A stretch of 64,000 bases of DNA, taken from Companilactobacillus musae. GTDB lineage: Bacteria > Bacillota > Bacilli > Lactobacillales > Lactobacillaceae. The notes under the pieces are model-generated. The model saw only the letters and a program-made list of their open reading frames with translations, was not told the DNA's origin and did not search any database. The position numbers and the translations under genes are program-made. This document shows, one piece after another, positions 1 to 7,800 of this stretch (position 1 is its first letter; each line of letters opens with the position of its first letter). Where the stretch lies: positions 1 to 64,000 of the forward strand of contig NZ_BIFW01000009.1 in assembly GCF_003967595.1 (NCBI RefSeq), given 5' to 3'.

Positions 1-1
1 A

Positions 2-97
2 AACGATTGTGAACTTCAATCGGTTCAAATTCGTGCCCACTACGTTCCAGCCCAATCGGCTTTGTTGTGGAAGACGGCAAATTTATACTGTAACTAA
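2..97 (+). CDS. possible 3' end of an unidentified gene
   Basis: The window opens inside what may be a coding region. One frame runs from base 2 to a TAA at 95-97 (31 codons), with codon use similar to the neighbouring genes. A second frame (13-93) also gives a plausible protein end, so the true frame is uncertain. I do not recognise the product. The assignment is weak because only the extreme C-terminus could be present. Confidence 0.25.
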   Translation, partial: NDCELQSVQIRAHYVPAQSALLWKTANLYCN

Positions 98-111
98 TTA
101 ATAGGGATATC

Positions 112-140
112 TTTCAATAGTTTCACAGCTCTGGTATACT
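112..140 (+). promoter_or_regulatory. promoter before the DUF402 gene
   Basis: A -35 hexamer TTTCAA (112-117) is followed by a 17-bp spacer and TATACT (135-140), with an extended TGG just before the -10. It lies about 40 bp upstream of the ATG at 181. Confidence 0.5.
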
Positions 141-180
141 TTTTTTGGATAAGATTTAGATTATAGAAAGCTGGTAAGTT

Positions 181-714
181 ATGCAGATTCCTAGAGAAGG
201 GGATTACGTAGCAATCCAGAGTTATAAGCATGATGGTCATTTACATCGTACTTGGCGTGAAACAATGGTGTTAAAGACAAGTGAAAACGAAATTATAGGT
301 TGTAATGAGAATACTCTTGTCACAGAAGCTGATGGACGTCGCTGGGTAACAAGAGAACCTGCATTGGTCTATTTTCATAAGAAATATTGGTTCAATATTA
401 TCGCTATGATTAGAGATAATGGTGTATCTTATTACTGTAATTTGGCGACACCATTTGCTTTAGACAAAGAGGCCATCAAATATATTGATTACGATTTAGA
501 TGTTAAAGTTTTTCCAGATGGAGAAAAAAGATTACTGGATGTGGATGAGTACGCCGCACACAGTAAAATGTGGAATTATCCACCTGAAATAGACACGATT
601 TTACATGATAATGTCGACGTTTTAATTGATTGGATCGACAAGGGCAAAGGACCGTTTTCACAAGCCTATGTTGATCTATGGATGCAAAGGTATAATGAAC
701 TGTCACACCATTAG
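181..714 (+). CDS. ntdP: DUF402 nucleoside tri-/diphosphate phosphatase
   Basis: This 177-residue protein matches the DUF402 family (YgaC/Ntdp type), which hydrolyses nucleoside tri- and diphosphates in a metal-dependent way in Gram-positive bacteria. The N-terminal segment [13 protein letters not shown], a central [12 protein letters not shown] motif and the acidic [12 protein letters not shown] stretch are typical. The length is normal for the family. It has its own promoter and a terminator directly after the stop, so it looks monocistronic. The Shine-Dalgarno sequence is weak (AAAGCTGG). The family call is firm; the substrate is inferred from the family. Confidence 0.85.
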   Translation: MQIPREGDYVAIQSYKHDGHLHRTWRETMVLKTSENEIIGCNENTLVTEADGRRWVTREPALVYFHKKYWFNIIAMIRDNGVSYYCNLATPFALDKEAIKYIDYDLDVKVFPDGEKRLLDVDEYAAHSKMWNYPPEIDTILHDNVDVLIDWIDKGKGPFSQAYVDLWMQRYNELSHH

Positions 715-733
715 GATTGCTATATCCTGATTA

Positions 734-759
734 GGCTACCGTTTAGGTAGTCTTTTTTT
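734..759 (+). terminator. terminator of ntdP
   Basis: GGCTACC and GGTAGTC form a 7-bp stem (one G-U pair) around a short loop, followed by seven T residues. Confidence 0.85.
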
Positions 760-920
760 GTATCAAAGAGAAAGAAATGGAACTACGAGATTGATGAACA
801 TTGTGAGTTTAAATAACCTAAGTAATATGGATAATGCTAGGAAACTTTTACATCAAGTTAACTAAAATTTTACATACCATTGTTAAACTGAGCTTAAAGA
901 GAATACGAAGAGGAGATCCA

Positions 921-1337
921 ATGCTTATACCGTGGAGCCAGTTTATACCATACTTGTGTATAGTAATGATTCTGTATCTTAATTTTAGAAAACATGGCAG
1001 GTTAATGGAGTATAGCGAATGGTTGTCCTATTTGATAATTATTTTAGGTATCTTTTCTGAAATTATCATCAATAATGAATGGCACAATTACGAAATACTT
1101 GGTCCTTATTTCAATTTCTTATTGATAGCATATATTGGTTTGAATAAAACTGCCAAAAGTTTTCAAAAAGAAGTCCGAAAATGGCTAGGAGTGTGGAGGT
1201 TCGTACTGTTTTTTGTATTAATAGCAATTATATTTTCAATTAATTTAAAGTATGCACCGGTTGTATATATGGTAATTGTTTTATCTTACATTTTGATTTT
1301 AGTTGTTTATCGAATAATTGTTTTATTGAATGAATAA
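921..1337 (+). CDS. small integral membrane protein, unknown
   Basis: I do not recognise this 138-residue protein. It has about four hydrophobic helices (near residues 7-22, 35-52, 65-80 and 95-135) separated by short basic loops, so it is an inner-membrane protein. I chose ATG 921 because AGGAG at 911-915 sits six bases upstream. The in-frame ATG at 834 has no ribosome binding site. It stands alone and converges on the ABC operon, sharing the bidirectional terminator at 1341-1370. Confidence 0.6.
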   Translation: MLIPWSQFIPYLCIVMILYLNFRKHGRLMEYSEWLSYLIIILGIFSEIIINNEWHNYEILGPYFNFLLIAYIGLNKTAKSFQKEVRKWLGVWRFVLFFVLIAIIFSINLKYAPVVYMVIVLSYILILVVYRIIVLLNE

Positions 1338-1340
1338 AAA

Positions 1341-1370
1341 AGCAGCTAACGTAATTGTTAGCTGCTTTTT
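1341..1370. terminator. bidirectional terminator
   Basis: A perfect 10-bp stem AGCAGCTAAC/GTTAGCTGCT with loop GTAATT is flanked by A-rich and T-rich tracts. It ends both the membrane-protein gene on the plus strand and the sulfur amino acid operon on the minus strand. Confidence 0.9.
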
Positions 1371-1376
1371 GAGGTT

Positions 1377-2132
1377 TTATTTCAAAGTTTTACTATCATC
1401 AAAAGTAATACCGGATAAGAAATCTTTAATTCTTGTTGTCGGATGATTGAAGAAATCATCAGGAGTGCCATCAAAGAGAATGTCACCATTTTCTACGAAG
1501 ACGATCTTGTCGGCAACTGAACGGGCAAATTCCATATTATGTGTCACGATAATCATTGATTGTCCCATTTTACTCAATTCTTCCAAAATCAAGAGAACTT
1601 GGGTTTCTAACTCTGGATCTAGAGCACTAGTTGGTTCATCTAGCAAAACATATTCTGGATCCATAGCTAAAGCACGGCAGATAGAGATACGCTGTTGTTG
1701 ACCACCAGACAATTGGCTAGGATAACGATCAGCATATTCAGCTAGTCCAACTTGTCCCAATAGTTGACGAGCACGTTCTTCAGTTTCTTGTTTAGATTTT
1801 TTTAGAACTGTCATTGGAGCAGTCGTAATGTTTTGTAGCACGGTTAAATTAGGAAAGAGATTCCAATTTTGAAAAACCATGCTAGTTTTCTTTCTAATAT
1901 CAAAACTAAGTTTTTTGGAGACTGGTTCAGCATAATTTAATTTGATATCACCAAAATCTAGAGTTCCACTTTCAGGACGAACTAAGAGATCAAGTGAACG
2001 AAGCAAAGTAGATTTACCAGAACCAGAAGGTCCTAAGATAACAGTTGTTTTACCATCTGGAAAATCAACGCTGAGGTCTTTTAAAACCTCTTTACCACCA
2101 TATTTTTTAATAACATTCTTTAAAGTTATCAT
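1377..2132 (-). CDS. amino acid ABC transporter, ATP-binding protein
   Basis: This 251-residue ATPase energises the importer formed with the two upstream genes. It has Walker A GPSGSGKST, the signature LSGGQQQR, Walker B YVLLDEPTSALDP and the H-loop VTHNM, as in the polar amino acid (GlnQ/TcyC) subfamily. Its ATG overlaps the TAA of the permease gene by one base, so translation is probably coupled. Because it shares an operon with cysK and follows a cysteine-codon leader, cystine or another sulfur amino acid is the likely substrate. This is inference; no residue shows it directly. Confidence 0.9.
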   Translation of the reverse strand: MITLKNVIKKYGGKEVLKDLSVDFPDGKTTVILGPSGSGKSTLLRSLDLLVRPESGTLDFGDIKLNYAEPVSKKLSFDIRKKTSMVFQNWNLFPNLTVLQNITTAPMTVLKKSKQETEERARQLLGQVGLAEYADRYPSQLSGGQQQRISICRALAMDPEYVLLDEPTSALDPELETQVLLILEELSKMGQSMIIVTHNMEFARSVADKIVFVENGDILFDGTPDDFFNHPTTRIKDFLSGITFDDSKTLK

Positions 2133-2827
2133 TAAGCTTCACTTCCTTTAACATATTTTGAAGTTCTGCGTTCGAGATAATGTTGCAAGAAAGTAAGCAA
2201 CGTGCAGACGACAGCATATAGGAAAGCGGCCAATGTGTACATCAATAGTGGTTGATAGTTTTTGGCAGTAATCTGTTGACTGACTTGGAACATTTCCAAG
2301 ATAGTGATTGAACTAGCCAAAGATGTATCCTTAACCAAACTGATAAAGGAATTAGATAATGGTGGCAAAGCAATTCTGATAGCTTGTGGTAAAACGATCT
2401 TCATCAAAGTTTGCTTTGTTGTGAAGTTCAATGTAAAAGCAGCGTCCCATTGATCTTGAGGAACTGATAACAATGCTGAACGGATTGTTTCAGAAGCATA
2501 AGCTCCGGTATTCATTGAAAAACCAATTACGGCGGCAATAAATGGTGATAGTTGTACGCCGGCACTTGGTAGACCAAAGAAAATAATAAATAATTGAACT
2601 AGCAATGGTGTAGAACGAAAGACCCAAACATAGAAGTTAGCAACTGCCCGTAGTGCCAACCAAGGATATTTGATAAGTTTGTTTTCACTAGGTTGAATAA
2701 ATTTAATTAATGCTGTTAAAACAGCTAGAATCAATCCAAAGATAAATGAAATGATTGCTAATGGAATTGTATATTGCAACATTGCAGATATCATTTCCGG
2801 TAATGACGTAATGATTATATGCCACAT
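2132..2827 (-). CDS. amino acid ABC transporter, permease
   Basis: This 231-residue HisM/GlnP-type permease has about five membrane helices. The EAA-like loop is seen at QDQWDAAFTLNFTTKQTLMKIVLPQAIRIALPP split around the conserved IVLPQA segment, where the ATPase docks. The ATG is preceded by GAGGAGGG. It lies between the solute-binding lipoprotein (33-bp gap) and the ATPase (one-base overlap), in one transcription unit with cysK. A single permease gene suggests a homodimer. Confidence 0.9.
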   Translation of the reverse strand: MWHIIITSLPEMISAMLQYTIPLAIISFIFGLILAVLTALIKFIQPSENKLIKYPWLALRAVANFYVWVFRSTPLLVQLFIIFFGLPSAGVQLSPFIAAVIGFSMNTGAYASETIRSALLSVPQDQWDAAFTLNFTTKQTLMKIVLPQAIRIALPPLSNSFISLVKDTSLASSITILEMFQVSQQITAKNYQPLLMYTLAAFLYAVVCTLLTFLQHYLERRTSKYVKGSEA

Positions 2828-2860
2828 GAAATAAAAGCCCTCCTCAGTGAGTTTTAAAAA

Positions 2861-3643
2861 TTATTTTTTGGTAATGTCTTCGCCAAAGTACTTGTTAGAA
2901 AGCTTTGTCATTGTGCCATCTTTGTACAATTCGTTGGTAGCTTTTGTAACATCTTTGCTTAACTTAGTTGACTTCTTATTGAAGATTGGAGCAATTTTTG
3001 ATGCTGGAAGTTTACTTTCAGGAATAGTGATGTATTTAAGATCAGTATTCTTATGATCTTTCTTCCATGTTAGGAAAGCTTCTTTAGAATTAAAGGCACC
3101 TTTGACACGACCTTGATCGATCATTGACATTGAAGTTTGGAAATCACTTGAAGGAACGACATCAGCCTTGAACTTCTTAGCATCATTGAAATTATCAGTA
3201 CCAGTACCGGCAGCAATCTTTTGACCCTTAATGTCGTCAACGGAGTTAATACCAGAACCATCCTTAGTAATAACTACGGATCTTGAATAGATGTAAGGTG
3301 TTGAGAATAGGTATTGTTTCTTACGTGAAGCATTCTCAGCTACGTTATTGATAACAACGTCAAATGTATTTGAATTTAGACCAGCAATTAATGAATCCCA
3401 TTTTGTAGGAACAAATTTAGCTTTAAGACCAAGCTTTTTGGCAATAGCCTTACCATAATCAACTTCAAACCCTTTAAGCTTTCCGTCCTCACGATATGAA
3501 TATGGAGCGTATGTTCCTTCCAAACCAATTGTTAATGTACCCTTTGTTTTGGTATCACTAGCATTCTTATTACTTGAGCAGCCAGTTAGTACCAAAATCA
3601 AGGCCACAAGTGTAGTTAAAATTAAAGCAATTCGTTTTTTCAT
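2861..3643 (-). CDS. amino acid ABC transporter, substrate-binding lipoprotein
   Basis: This 260-residue family-3 solute-binding protein starts with a lipoprotein signal (basic MKKR, hydrophobic core, lipobox LTGCSS, Cys at about 22). The mature part begins with the typical TIGLEGTYAPYSYRE motif and contains GFEVDYGKAIAKKLG. It would capture the amino acid outside the cell and deliver it to the permease. The start is set by AGGGGG 8-9 bases upstream. The 75-bp gap from cysK has no terminator, so co-transcription is likely. Cystine or a related sulfur compound is my inferred ligand. Confidence 0.88.
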   Translation of the reverse strand: MKKRIALILTTLVALILVLTGCSSNKNASDTKTKGTLTIGLEGTYAPYSYREDGKLKGFEVDYGKAIAKKLGLKAKFVPTKWDSLIAGLNSNTFDVVINNVAENASRKKQYLFSTPYIYSRSVVITKDGSGINSVDDIKGQKIAAGTGTDNFNDAKKFKADVVPSSDFQTSMSMIDQGRVKGAFNSKEAFLTWKKDHKNTDLKYITIPESKLPASKIAPIFNKKSTKLSKDVTKATNELYKDGTMTKLSNKYFGEDITKK

Positions 3644-3718
3644 TTTTTAAATCCCCCTATTAAAAATCATCATTTTCTATTTTCGCATAAATTAAAGCCG
3701 GTTAGAAAGAATATGACT

Positions 3719-4642
3719 TTAAAAATTAAATAAATCAGTAGAAAGGTATCTTTCACCGTTATCAGGTGCCACAGTTACGACTGTTTTGCCTTTGCCTAAT
3801 TTCTTGGCGATTTCAATTGCACCAAAGATATTAGCTCCAGCTGAGATGCCTGGAAGGAAACCTTCTTTTTGGCTTACTTCTTGAGCGGTTTGAATAGCTT
3901 GATTGCTAGTTACTTCTATTATATCTGAGTAAGCATTTTTATCGAGCGTATCAGGAATGAAGCCAGCACTGATACCTTGAATTTTATGTGCTCCGGCTTT
4001 TCCTTCTTTAAGTAGAGGAGACTCAGCAGCTTCAAGAGCATAAACTTTAACGTTGGGATACTTCTTAGTCAAGGCGTGACTAACACCTGAGAGAGTACCA
4101 CCAGTACCAACGCCAGCAACAAAACCATCAATTGGTGTGTCTTTGAAAGCATCAACAAGTTCTTTGCCGGTTGTAGCTTCATGAATGGCAGGATTAGCAG
4201 GATTTTGAAATTGCATAGGCATAAAGTAGCCATTTTTTTCAGATAAGTCAGTAGCCTTTTTTATAGCTCCACCCATACCATCTTTACCAGGCGTCAAAAT
4301 TAATTCAGTACCATAGCCTTGCATTAATTTGCGACGTTCAATACTCATTGTTTCTGGCATAGTGATAATTAGATGATAACCTTTAGCGGCTGCAACAAGC
4401 GATAGTCCAATACCAGTATTACCAGAAGTGGGTTCAACTAAAGTGTCACCTGGTTTGATTTTACCGGCCTTTTCAGCAGCCTCAATCATTGAAAGAGCAA
4501 TACGATCTTTAATTGAACTACCAGGATTGAAGAATTCCAATTTAACGTAAACGTCGGCGGCGTCATCAGGCACGATTTTATTTAATTTAACGATAGGAGT
4601 ATCTCCGATAAGTTCAGTAATATTTTGAGCAATTTTTGTCAT
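3719..4642 (-). CDS. cysK: cysteine synthase A (O-acetylserine thiol-lyase)
   Basis: This 307-residue PLP enzyme makes cysteine from O-acetylserine and sulfide. The PLP lysine lies in PGSSIKDR (Lys45), the substrate loop is PTSGNTGIG, the phosphate-binding loop is GVGTGGT, and [11 protein letters not shown] near residue 220 is characteristic of CysK. The length is normal. The start follows AAGGAG, 13 bp after the metA-like stop. Its pairing with an acyltransferase that could supply the O-acetyl amino acid, and with a transporter, makes a compact cysteine supply operon controlled by the upstream leader. Confidence 0.92.
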   Translation of the reverse strand: MTKIAQNITELIGDTPIVKLNKIVPDDAADVYVKLEFFNPGSSIKDRIALSMIEAAEKAGKIKPGDTLVEPTSGNTGIGLSLVAAAKGYHLIITMPETMSIERRKLMQGYGTELILTPGKDGMGGAIKKATDLSEKNGYFMPMQFQNPANPAIHEATTGKELVDAFKDTPIDGFVAGVGTGGTLSGVSHALTKKYPNVKVYALEAAESPLLKEGKAGAHKIQGISAGFIPDTLDKNAYSDIIEVTSNQAIQTAQEVSQKEGFLPGISAGANIFGAIEIAKKLGKGKTVVTVAPDNGERYLSTDLFNF

Positions 4643-4655
4643 AATAATTTTCTCC

Positions 4656-5450
4656 TTAGCAAGTAGTTAATTTGTGTGAACTGACTGTTTGTAGCCAGTT
4701 TTGATAAAAGTTTCGTTGTGTTTGTCTCCAAGAAAACATTGGTTTGTGATCAAGGGAAGAATAGTAATTTAAGGCGGGTAAGGGATGTTTAATTTTAGGA
4801 CTATTAAGTTCACGATGATATTCCTTATCTAATCCATCTTTTTGATATTCCAAATGTGAAAAGATAAAAGTTTGATTTTTTTTGTTTGATTCAATTAATG
4901 TCAATAAACCATTTTCACTAATTGCTTCAACCTTTAATTCAGGATTATTAATGATTTGTTCATGATTCATTTCAGCATAGCGAGCATGCGGTGCTGGAAA
5001 ATTATCACTGATATTTTCCAAAAGTAGTGAATTTTTTAAAATTTGATTCTGAAAAATCCCAAATGCTTTGTGAGGCAAGATTTTTTTGTCAATGTTGTAT
5101 AAACGATTAAGGGCAGCCATTGCGCCCCAACAGACATAGAGTTGAGGGATATTTATTTGATCTAGTAGATCAAGCAACTCGTTGATTTCATCAAAGTAGC
5201 TAACTTGAGGAAAATCTAATTTTTCAACGGGACTACCAGTAATAATAAAACCATCTAGGTCTTTAATTTCATTCAAATCTAATGGTTGCATGTTTTCGGT
5301 AATATGTTCGTCAAGATTTCGGTCAACATAACGAGTGGCTGAATAATAAAACTTCAATTCAACCTCGTCACCTAAAGCTATTTTAAAATTAGCCATAGTT
5401 TCGAGTTTGTTTTGCATAAGATTCAAGATTCCAATTTTGATATGTTCCAC
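4656..5450 (-). CDS. metA: MetA-family acyltransferase (homoserine or serine O-acyltransferase)
   Basis: This 264-residue protein belongs to the MetA homoserine O-acyltransferase family. The nucleophile is Cys107 in [12 protein letters not shown], and the H-x-E pair is His199/Glu201 in [10 protein letters not shown]. It is shorter than the enterobacterial enzyme (about 300) because the N-terminal extension is reduced. Translation starts at GTG after AAAGGAG. MetA-like proteins beside cysK-like genes in lactobacilli have been proposed to acetylate serine, making O-acetylserine for CysK. The operon and its Cys-codon leader favour this over methionine synthesis, but the substrate cannot be read from sequence alone. 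Confidence 0.8.
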   Translation of the reverse strand: MEHIKIGILNLMQNKLETMANFKIALGDEVELKFYYSATRYVDRNLDEHITENMQPLDLNEIKDLDGFIITGSPVEKLDFPQVSYFDEINELLDLLDQINIPQLYVCWGAMAALNRLYNIDKKILPHKAFGIFQNQILKNSLLLENISDNFPAPHARYAEMNHEQIINNPELKVEAISENGLLTLIESNKKNQTFIFSHLEYQKDGLDKEYHRELNSPKIKHPLPALNYYSSLDHKPMFSWRQTQRNFYQNWLQTVSSHKLTTC

Positions 5451-5481
5451 AAGTAACTCCTTTCTAAGTAGCTAAGAACAC

Positions 5482-5515
5482 AAAAAAGCGGAGCTGACTA
5501 ATGTCAACTCCGCTT
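5482..5515 (-). terminator. leader terminator (attenuator) of the metA-cysK operon
   Basis: On the minus strand a 13-bp stem (AAGCGGAGTTGAC pairing with GTCAGCTCCGCTT, one G-U pair) with a four-base loop is followed by a run of six T. It lies between the leader peptide stop (5545) and the metA-like GTG (5450), with no gene end to serve. It is therefore an attenuator rather than an ordinary terminator. Confidence 0.85.
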
Positions 5516-5544
5516 GATAGTTTTTAGTTTGCACTACTTGATTA

Positions 5545-5643
5545 TCAATTGAGTGGTATTAGACATGTTGAAAAAGTATAGTAATGTTCATTCATTACTA
5601 CACAACAACATGATTCAACTTGTTTTTGATTAAAATTCAACAT
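5545..5643 (-). CDS. cysteine-rich leader peptide (32 aa)
   Basis: A short open frame starts at ATG 5643, seven bases after a near-perfect AGGAGGA (5651-5657). Codons 12-14 are TGT TGT TGT (5602-5610) and codon 27 is also TGT, so 4 of 32 residues are Cys in a genome region where Cys is rare. The stop is TGA 5545-5547. Stem-forming segments surround the Cys codons: an 11-bp pair (5636-5646 with 5562-5572) and an 8-bp hairpin (5593-5600 with 5579-5586). Ribosome stalling at the Cys codons when charged tRNA-Cys is scarce would change RNA folding before the terminator at 5482-5515. I infer the role; the frame, ribosome site, codons and stems are visible. Confidence 0.78.
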   Translation of the reverse strand: MLNFNQKQVESCCCVVMNEHYYTFSTCLIPLN

Positions 5644-5674
5644 GTCCAACTCCTCCTGCAATTAAGATGTCTCA

Positions 5675-5703
5675 AATTTACAATTAAAAATTTAATAAGT
5701 CAA
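5675..5703 (-). promoter_or_regulatory. promoter of the Cys leader and metA-cysK-ABC operon
   Basis: TTGACT (5698-5703), a 17-bp spacer and TAAATT (5675-5680) on the minus strand place the start of transcription near 5668, about 25 bases before the leader peptide ATG. The -35 lies just after the stop of the upstream membrane-protein gene. Confidence 0.65.
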
Positions 5704-5706
5704 GCA

Positions 5707-6168
5707 CTATTTCTTTTTTTCAGTATAAATCGATAATGACTCAAATTCTAGATATGAGGCCAAAGTTAGTGATATGACAAGGGCCAGTACTAACCAGCCA
5801 AGGGTTCTACCTAAAATAATTGTTAGTGGCAATAATTTGGCAACCAGATAGATGCTAGCTATTGAAAGACAGAAATCGACAGCCAAATTGGCGCTGATAA
5901 CAGTTTTACTTCTTTCTAGAATAAAAAAGTTAAGCAATTCTTTAAGAACTTTTCTAGTTGAACTGCGATACATAATTAACACAGGTCGTTGCGCAATTAC
6001 TTTGACCGCAAACATTCCAAAGGCACCTACGATTCCACCCAGAATTATCCTCCAGGTCAGAGCGTGTAAGACCAATGAATTATAAGACACACCAATAATT
6101 GCCAAACAAAGGATGTAAGGGATTATGAAGAAGAATAAGTAGATGATCGCAATTTTTTTATTAGACAT
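5707..6168 (-). CDS. membrane protein, unknown
   Basis: This 153-residue protein is not recognised. It has four hydrophobic helices (about residues 7-27, 38-56, 85-108 and 112-135) and a short charged tail. I start it at ATG 6168 because AGGGAG lies nine bases upstream. The in-frame ATGs further upstream lack a ribosome site. It lies directly before the promoter of the Cys operon on the same strand, with no terminator seen between them. It diverges from the CorC-type gene. No function is suggested. Confidence 0.55.
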   Translation of the reverse strand: MSNKKIAIIYLFFFIIPYILCLAIIGVSYNSLVLHALTWRIILGGIVGAFGMFAVKVIAQRPVLIMYRSSTRKVLKELLNFFILERSKTVISANLAVDFCLSIASIYLVAKLLPLTIILGRTLGWLVLALVISLTLASYLEFESLSIYTEKKK

Positions 6169-6221
6169 TTTTGAAAACTCCCTATATACTGATAGTCTTA
6201 TTTTATCATTAAAAAGGTTTA

Positions 6222-6250
6222 TTGTTGAATACATTAACACCTGTTATAAT
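6222..6250 (+). promoter_or_regulatory. promoter of the CorC-type gene
   Basis: TTGTTG (6222-6227), a 17-bp spacer and a consensus TATAAT (6245-6250) with an extended TGT in front. It lies 48 bp before the ATG at 6299. Confidence 0.65.
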
Positions 6251-6298
6251 TGTTTTGTTTATATTCAAAGTTTACATATGAAAGAGAGTGCGAGTTAA

Positions 6299-7654
6299 AT
6301 GAGTGGTGACTCTTCTGGAGCGTCGCTTTCCGGGCAGCTGATTTTAATAATTGTTTTGACAATTTTAAATGCTTTTTTTGCAGCAGGTGAGATGGCGATT
6401 GTTTCCGTAAATAAGGCGTCTGTTGAGGAAAAGGCCAAGAATGGCAATCATGGAGCTAAGAAAATTCTCCAATTTATCAATCAACCTAATAAGTTCTTAT
6501 CTACGATTCAAGTAGCAATTACATTAGCAGGATTCTTGTCCTCAGCTAGTGCAGCAACGACCTTGAGTTCAAGGATGGAAGGGCTGATTGGAAGTTTTCC
6601 TGGTAGCCGGGAAGTTTCAATAGTAATCGTAACGATAGTTTTGTCGTTCATTACTTTAGTTTTAGGAGAATTGTATCCTAAAAGGATAGCGTTACAACGT
6701 CCGTATGAAACGGCTAGTTTTACACAACCGTTGATCAGTTTTTTTGGTTGGATCTTGAAGCCCTTTGTATGGTTGTTGGATGCGACAATTGGTTTATTGA
6801 TGAAAATCACACCGATGGATTTTAATAAACAGGGCGAGCCAATCACTCGTAATGAAATGATTGCGACTCTTAAAAAGTCGAGAAACAACGGTACGATCAA
6901 TTCAGATGAATACCAAATGTTACAAGGAATTATTCGCTTTGGCGACAAAACTGCCCGTGAGATAATGGTTCCTAGAACAGATACCTTTATGATTGATATC
7001 AATGATTCAGTTGATGAGAATATTGATTCTATTTTGGCTCAACCTTATTCAAGAATTCCAGTCTATGGTGGAGATAAGGATAATATTATTGGTATTATTC
7101 ATATCAAAGACTTGTTAAAGAAATCTCGTGAAATTGGTTTTGATAATATTAGTTTGAAATCAATTATGAAAGAGCCATTATTTGTTCCTGAAGCAACTAA
7201 TATTGATAGTTTATTGCTAAAAATGCGTAGCACTCAAACTCAAATTGCCATGGTTGTAGATGAGTATGGTGGAATCGTTGGTTTAGCCACAATCGAAGAT
7301 ATTTTGGAAGAGATTGTTGGTGAAATTGATGATGAGTACGATCCTGTAACTAAGAATTTTCAAAGGTTAGGTGCTAATAAGTTTTCAGTGGTTGGTTTAA
7401 TGACGATTGAGGACTTTGATGAAATCTTTGAAGAAGACATTCATGTTGAGGATGTTGACACAATTGCTGGATACTTGATCATGAATCTTGGTGAGATTCC
7501 TGACTCCAAGCACCCTAAGTCATTCAAACTGAGTGACGGAACAGTGATAACATCTGGGGAACTGAATGGATCAAGAATTGAAAATGTTATTGTTACGGTT
7601 CCTGATAGTAAACTAAAAAATGTAACTACTAACATGTACAAAGAGAAATACTAA
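6299..7654 (+). CDS. CorC/HlyC-type CNNM-CBS membrane protein
   Basis: This 451-residue protein has the three-part structure of the hemolysin C/CorC family. A CNNM (DUF21) membrane domain with about four helices covers residues 10-190, and a pair of CBS domains covers about 210-335 (IMVPRTDTF and FVPEATNIDSLL starts). A CorC_HlyC transporter-associated domain covers about 350-435. Such proteins are linked to Mg2+/Co2+ export or tolerance, and the hemolysin name is historical. A strong promoter lies upstream and a terminator overlaps the stop, so it is monocistronic. The substrate is inferred from the family. Confidence 0.85.
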   Translation: MSGDSSGASLSGQLILIIVLTILNAFFAAGEMAIVSVNKASVEEKAKNGNHGAKKILQFINQPNKFLSTIQVAITLAGFLSSASAATTLSSRMEGLIGSFPGSREVSIVIVTIVLSFITLVLGELYPKRIALQRPYETASFTQPLISFFGWILKPFVWLLDATIGLLMKITPMDFNKQGEPITRNEMIATLKKSRNNGTINSDEYQMLQGIIRFGDKTAREIMVPRTDTFMIDINDSVDENIDSILAQPYSRIPVYGGDKDNIIGIIHIKDLLKKSREIGFDNISLKSIMKEPLFVPEATNIDSLLLKMRSTQTQIAMVVDEYGGIVGLATIEDILEEIVGEIDDEYDPVTKNFQRLGANKFSVVGLMTIEDFDEIFEEDIHVEDVDTIAGYLIMNLGEIPDSKHPKSFKLSDGTVITSGELNGSRIENVIVTVPDSKLKNVTTNMYKEKY

Positions 7655-7670
7655 TTGTATTTCTTTTTTT
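7643..7670 (+). terminator. terminator of the CorC-type gene
   Basis: A stem AGAAATAC/GTATTTCT with loop TAATT, followed by an uninterrupted T run. The left arm overlaps the last codons of the gene. Confidence 0.7.
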
Positions 7671-7748
7671 TCGAGGAAAATTATGTTGTAAATATATTAC
7701 TGATATATCCAATAATTAAAATTTTATGGGTTTTATAACTAACTAATA

Positions 7749-7800
7749 GGAAGGAATGCACAAAAATTAGATAACTTTTGATTTTGTGCTCTAATATAAT
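7749..7800 (+). promoter_or_regulatory. structured translation start region of prfC
   Basis: The only Shine-Dalgarno-like sequence before prfC, AGGAAGGA (about 7748-7755), is 45 bases from the ATG. Between them GCACAAAA (7758-7765) and TTTTGTGC (7782-7789) form an 8-bp hairpin with a 16-base loop. Folding would reduce the effective spacing to about 13 bases. A possible -10, TATAAC at 7734-7739, would put the transcript start just before this element. Confidence 0.5.

Noticed and set aside
834-920. N-terminal extension of the first membrane protein from ATG 834
   Set aside because: No Shine-Dalgarno sequence precedes 834, while AGGAG is placed correctly for ATG 921.
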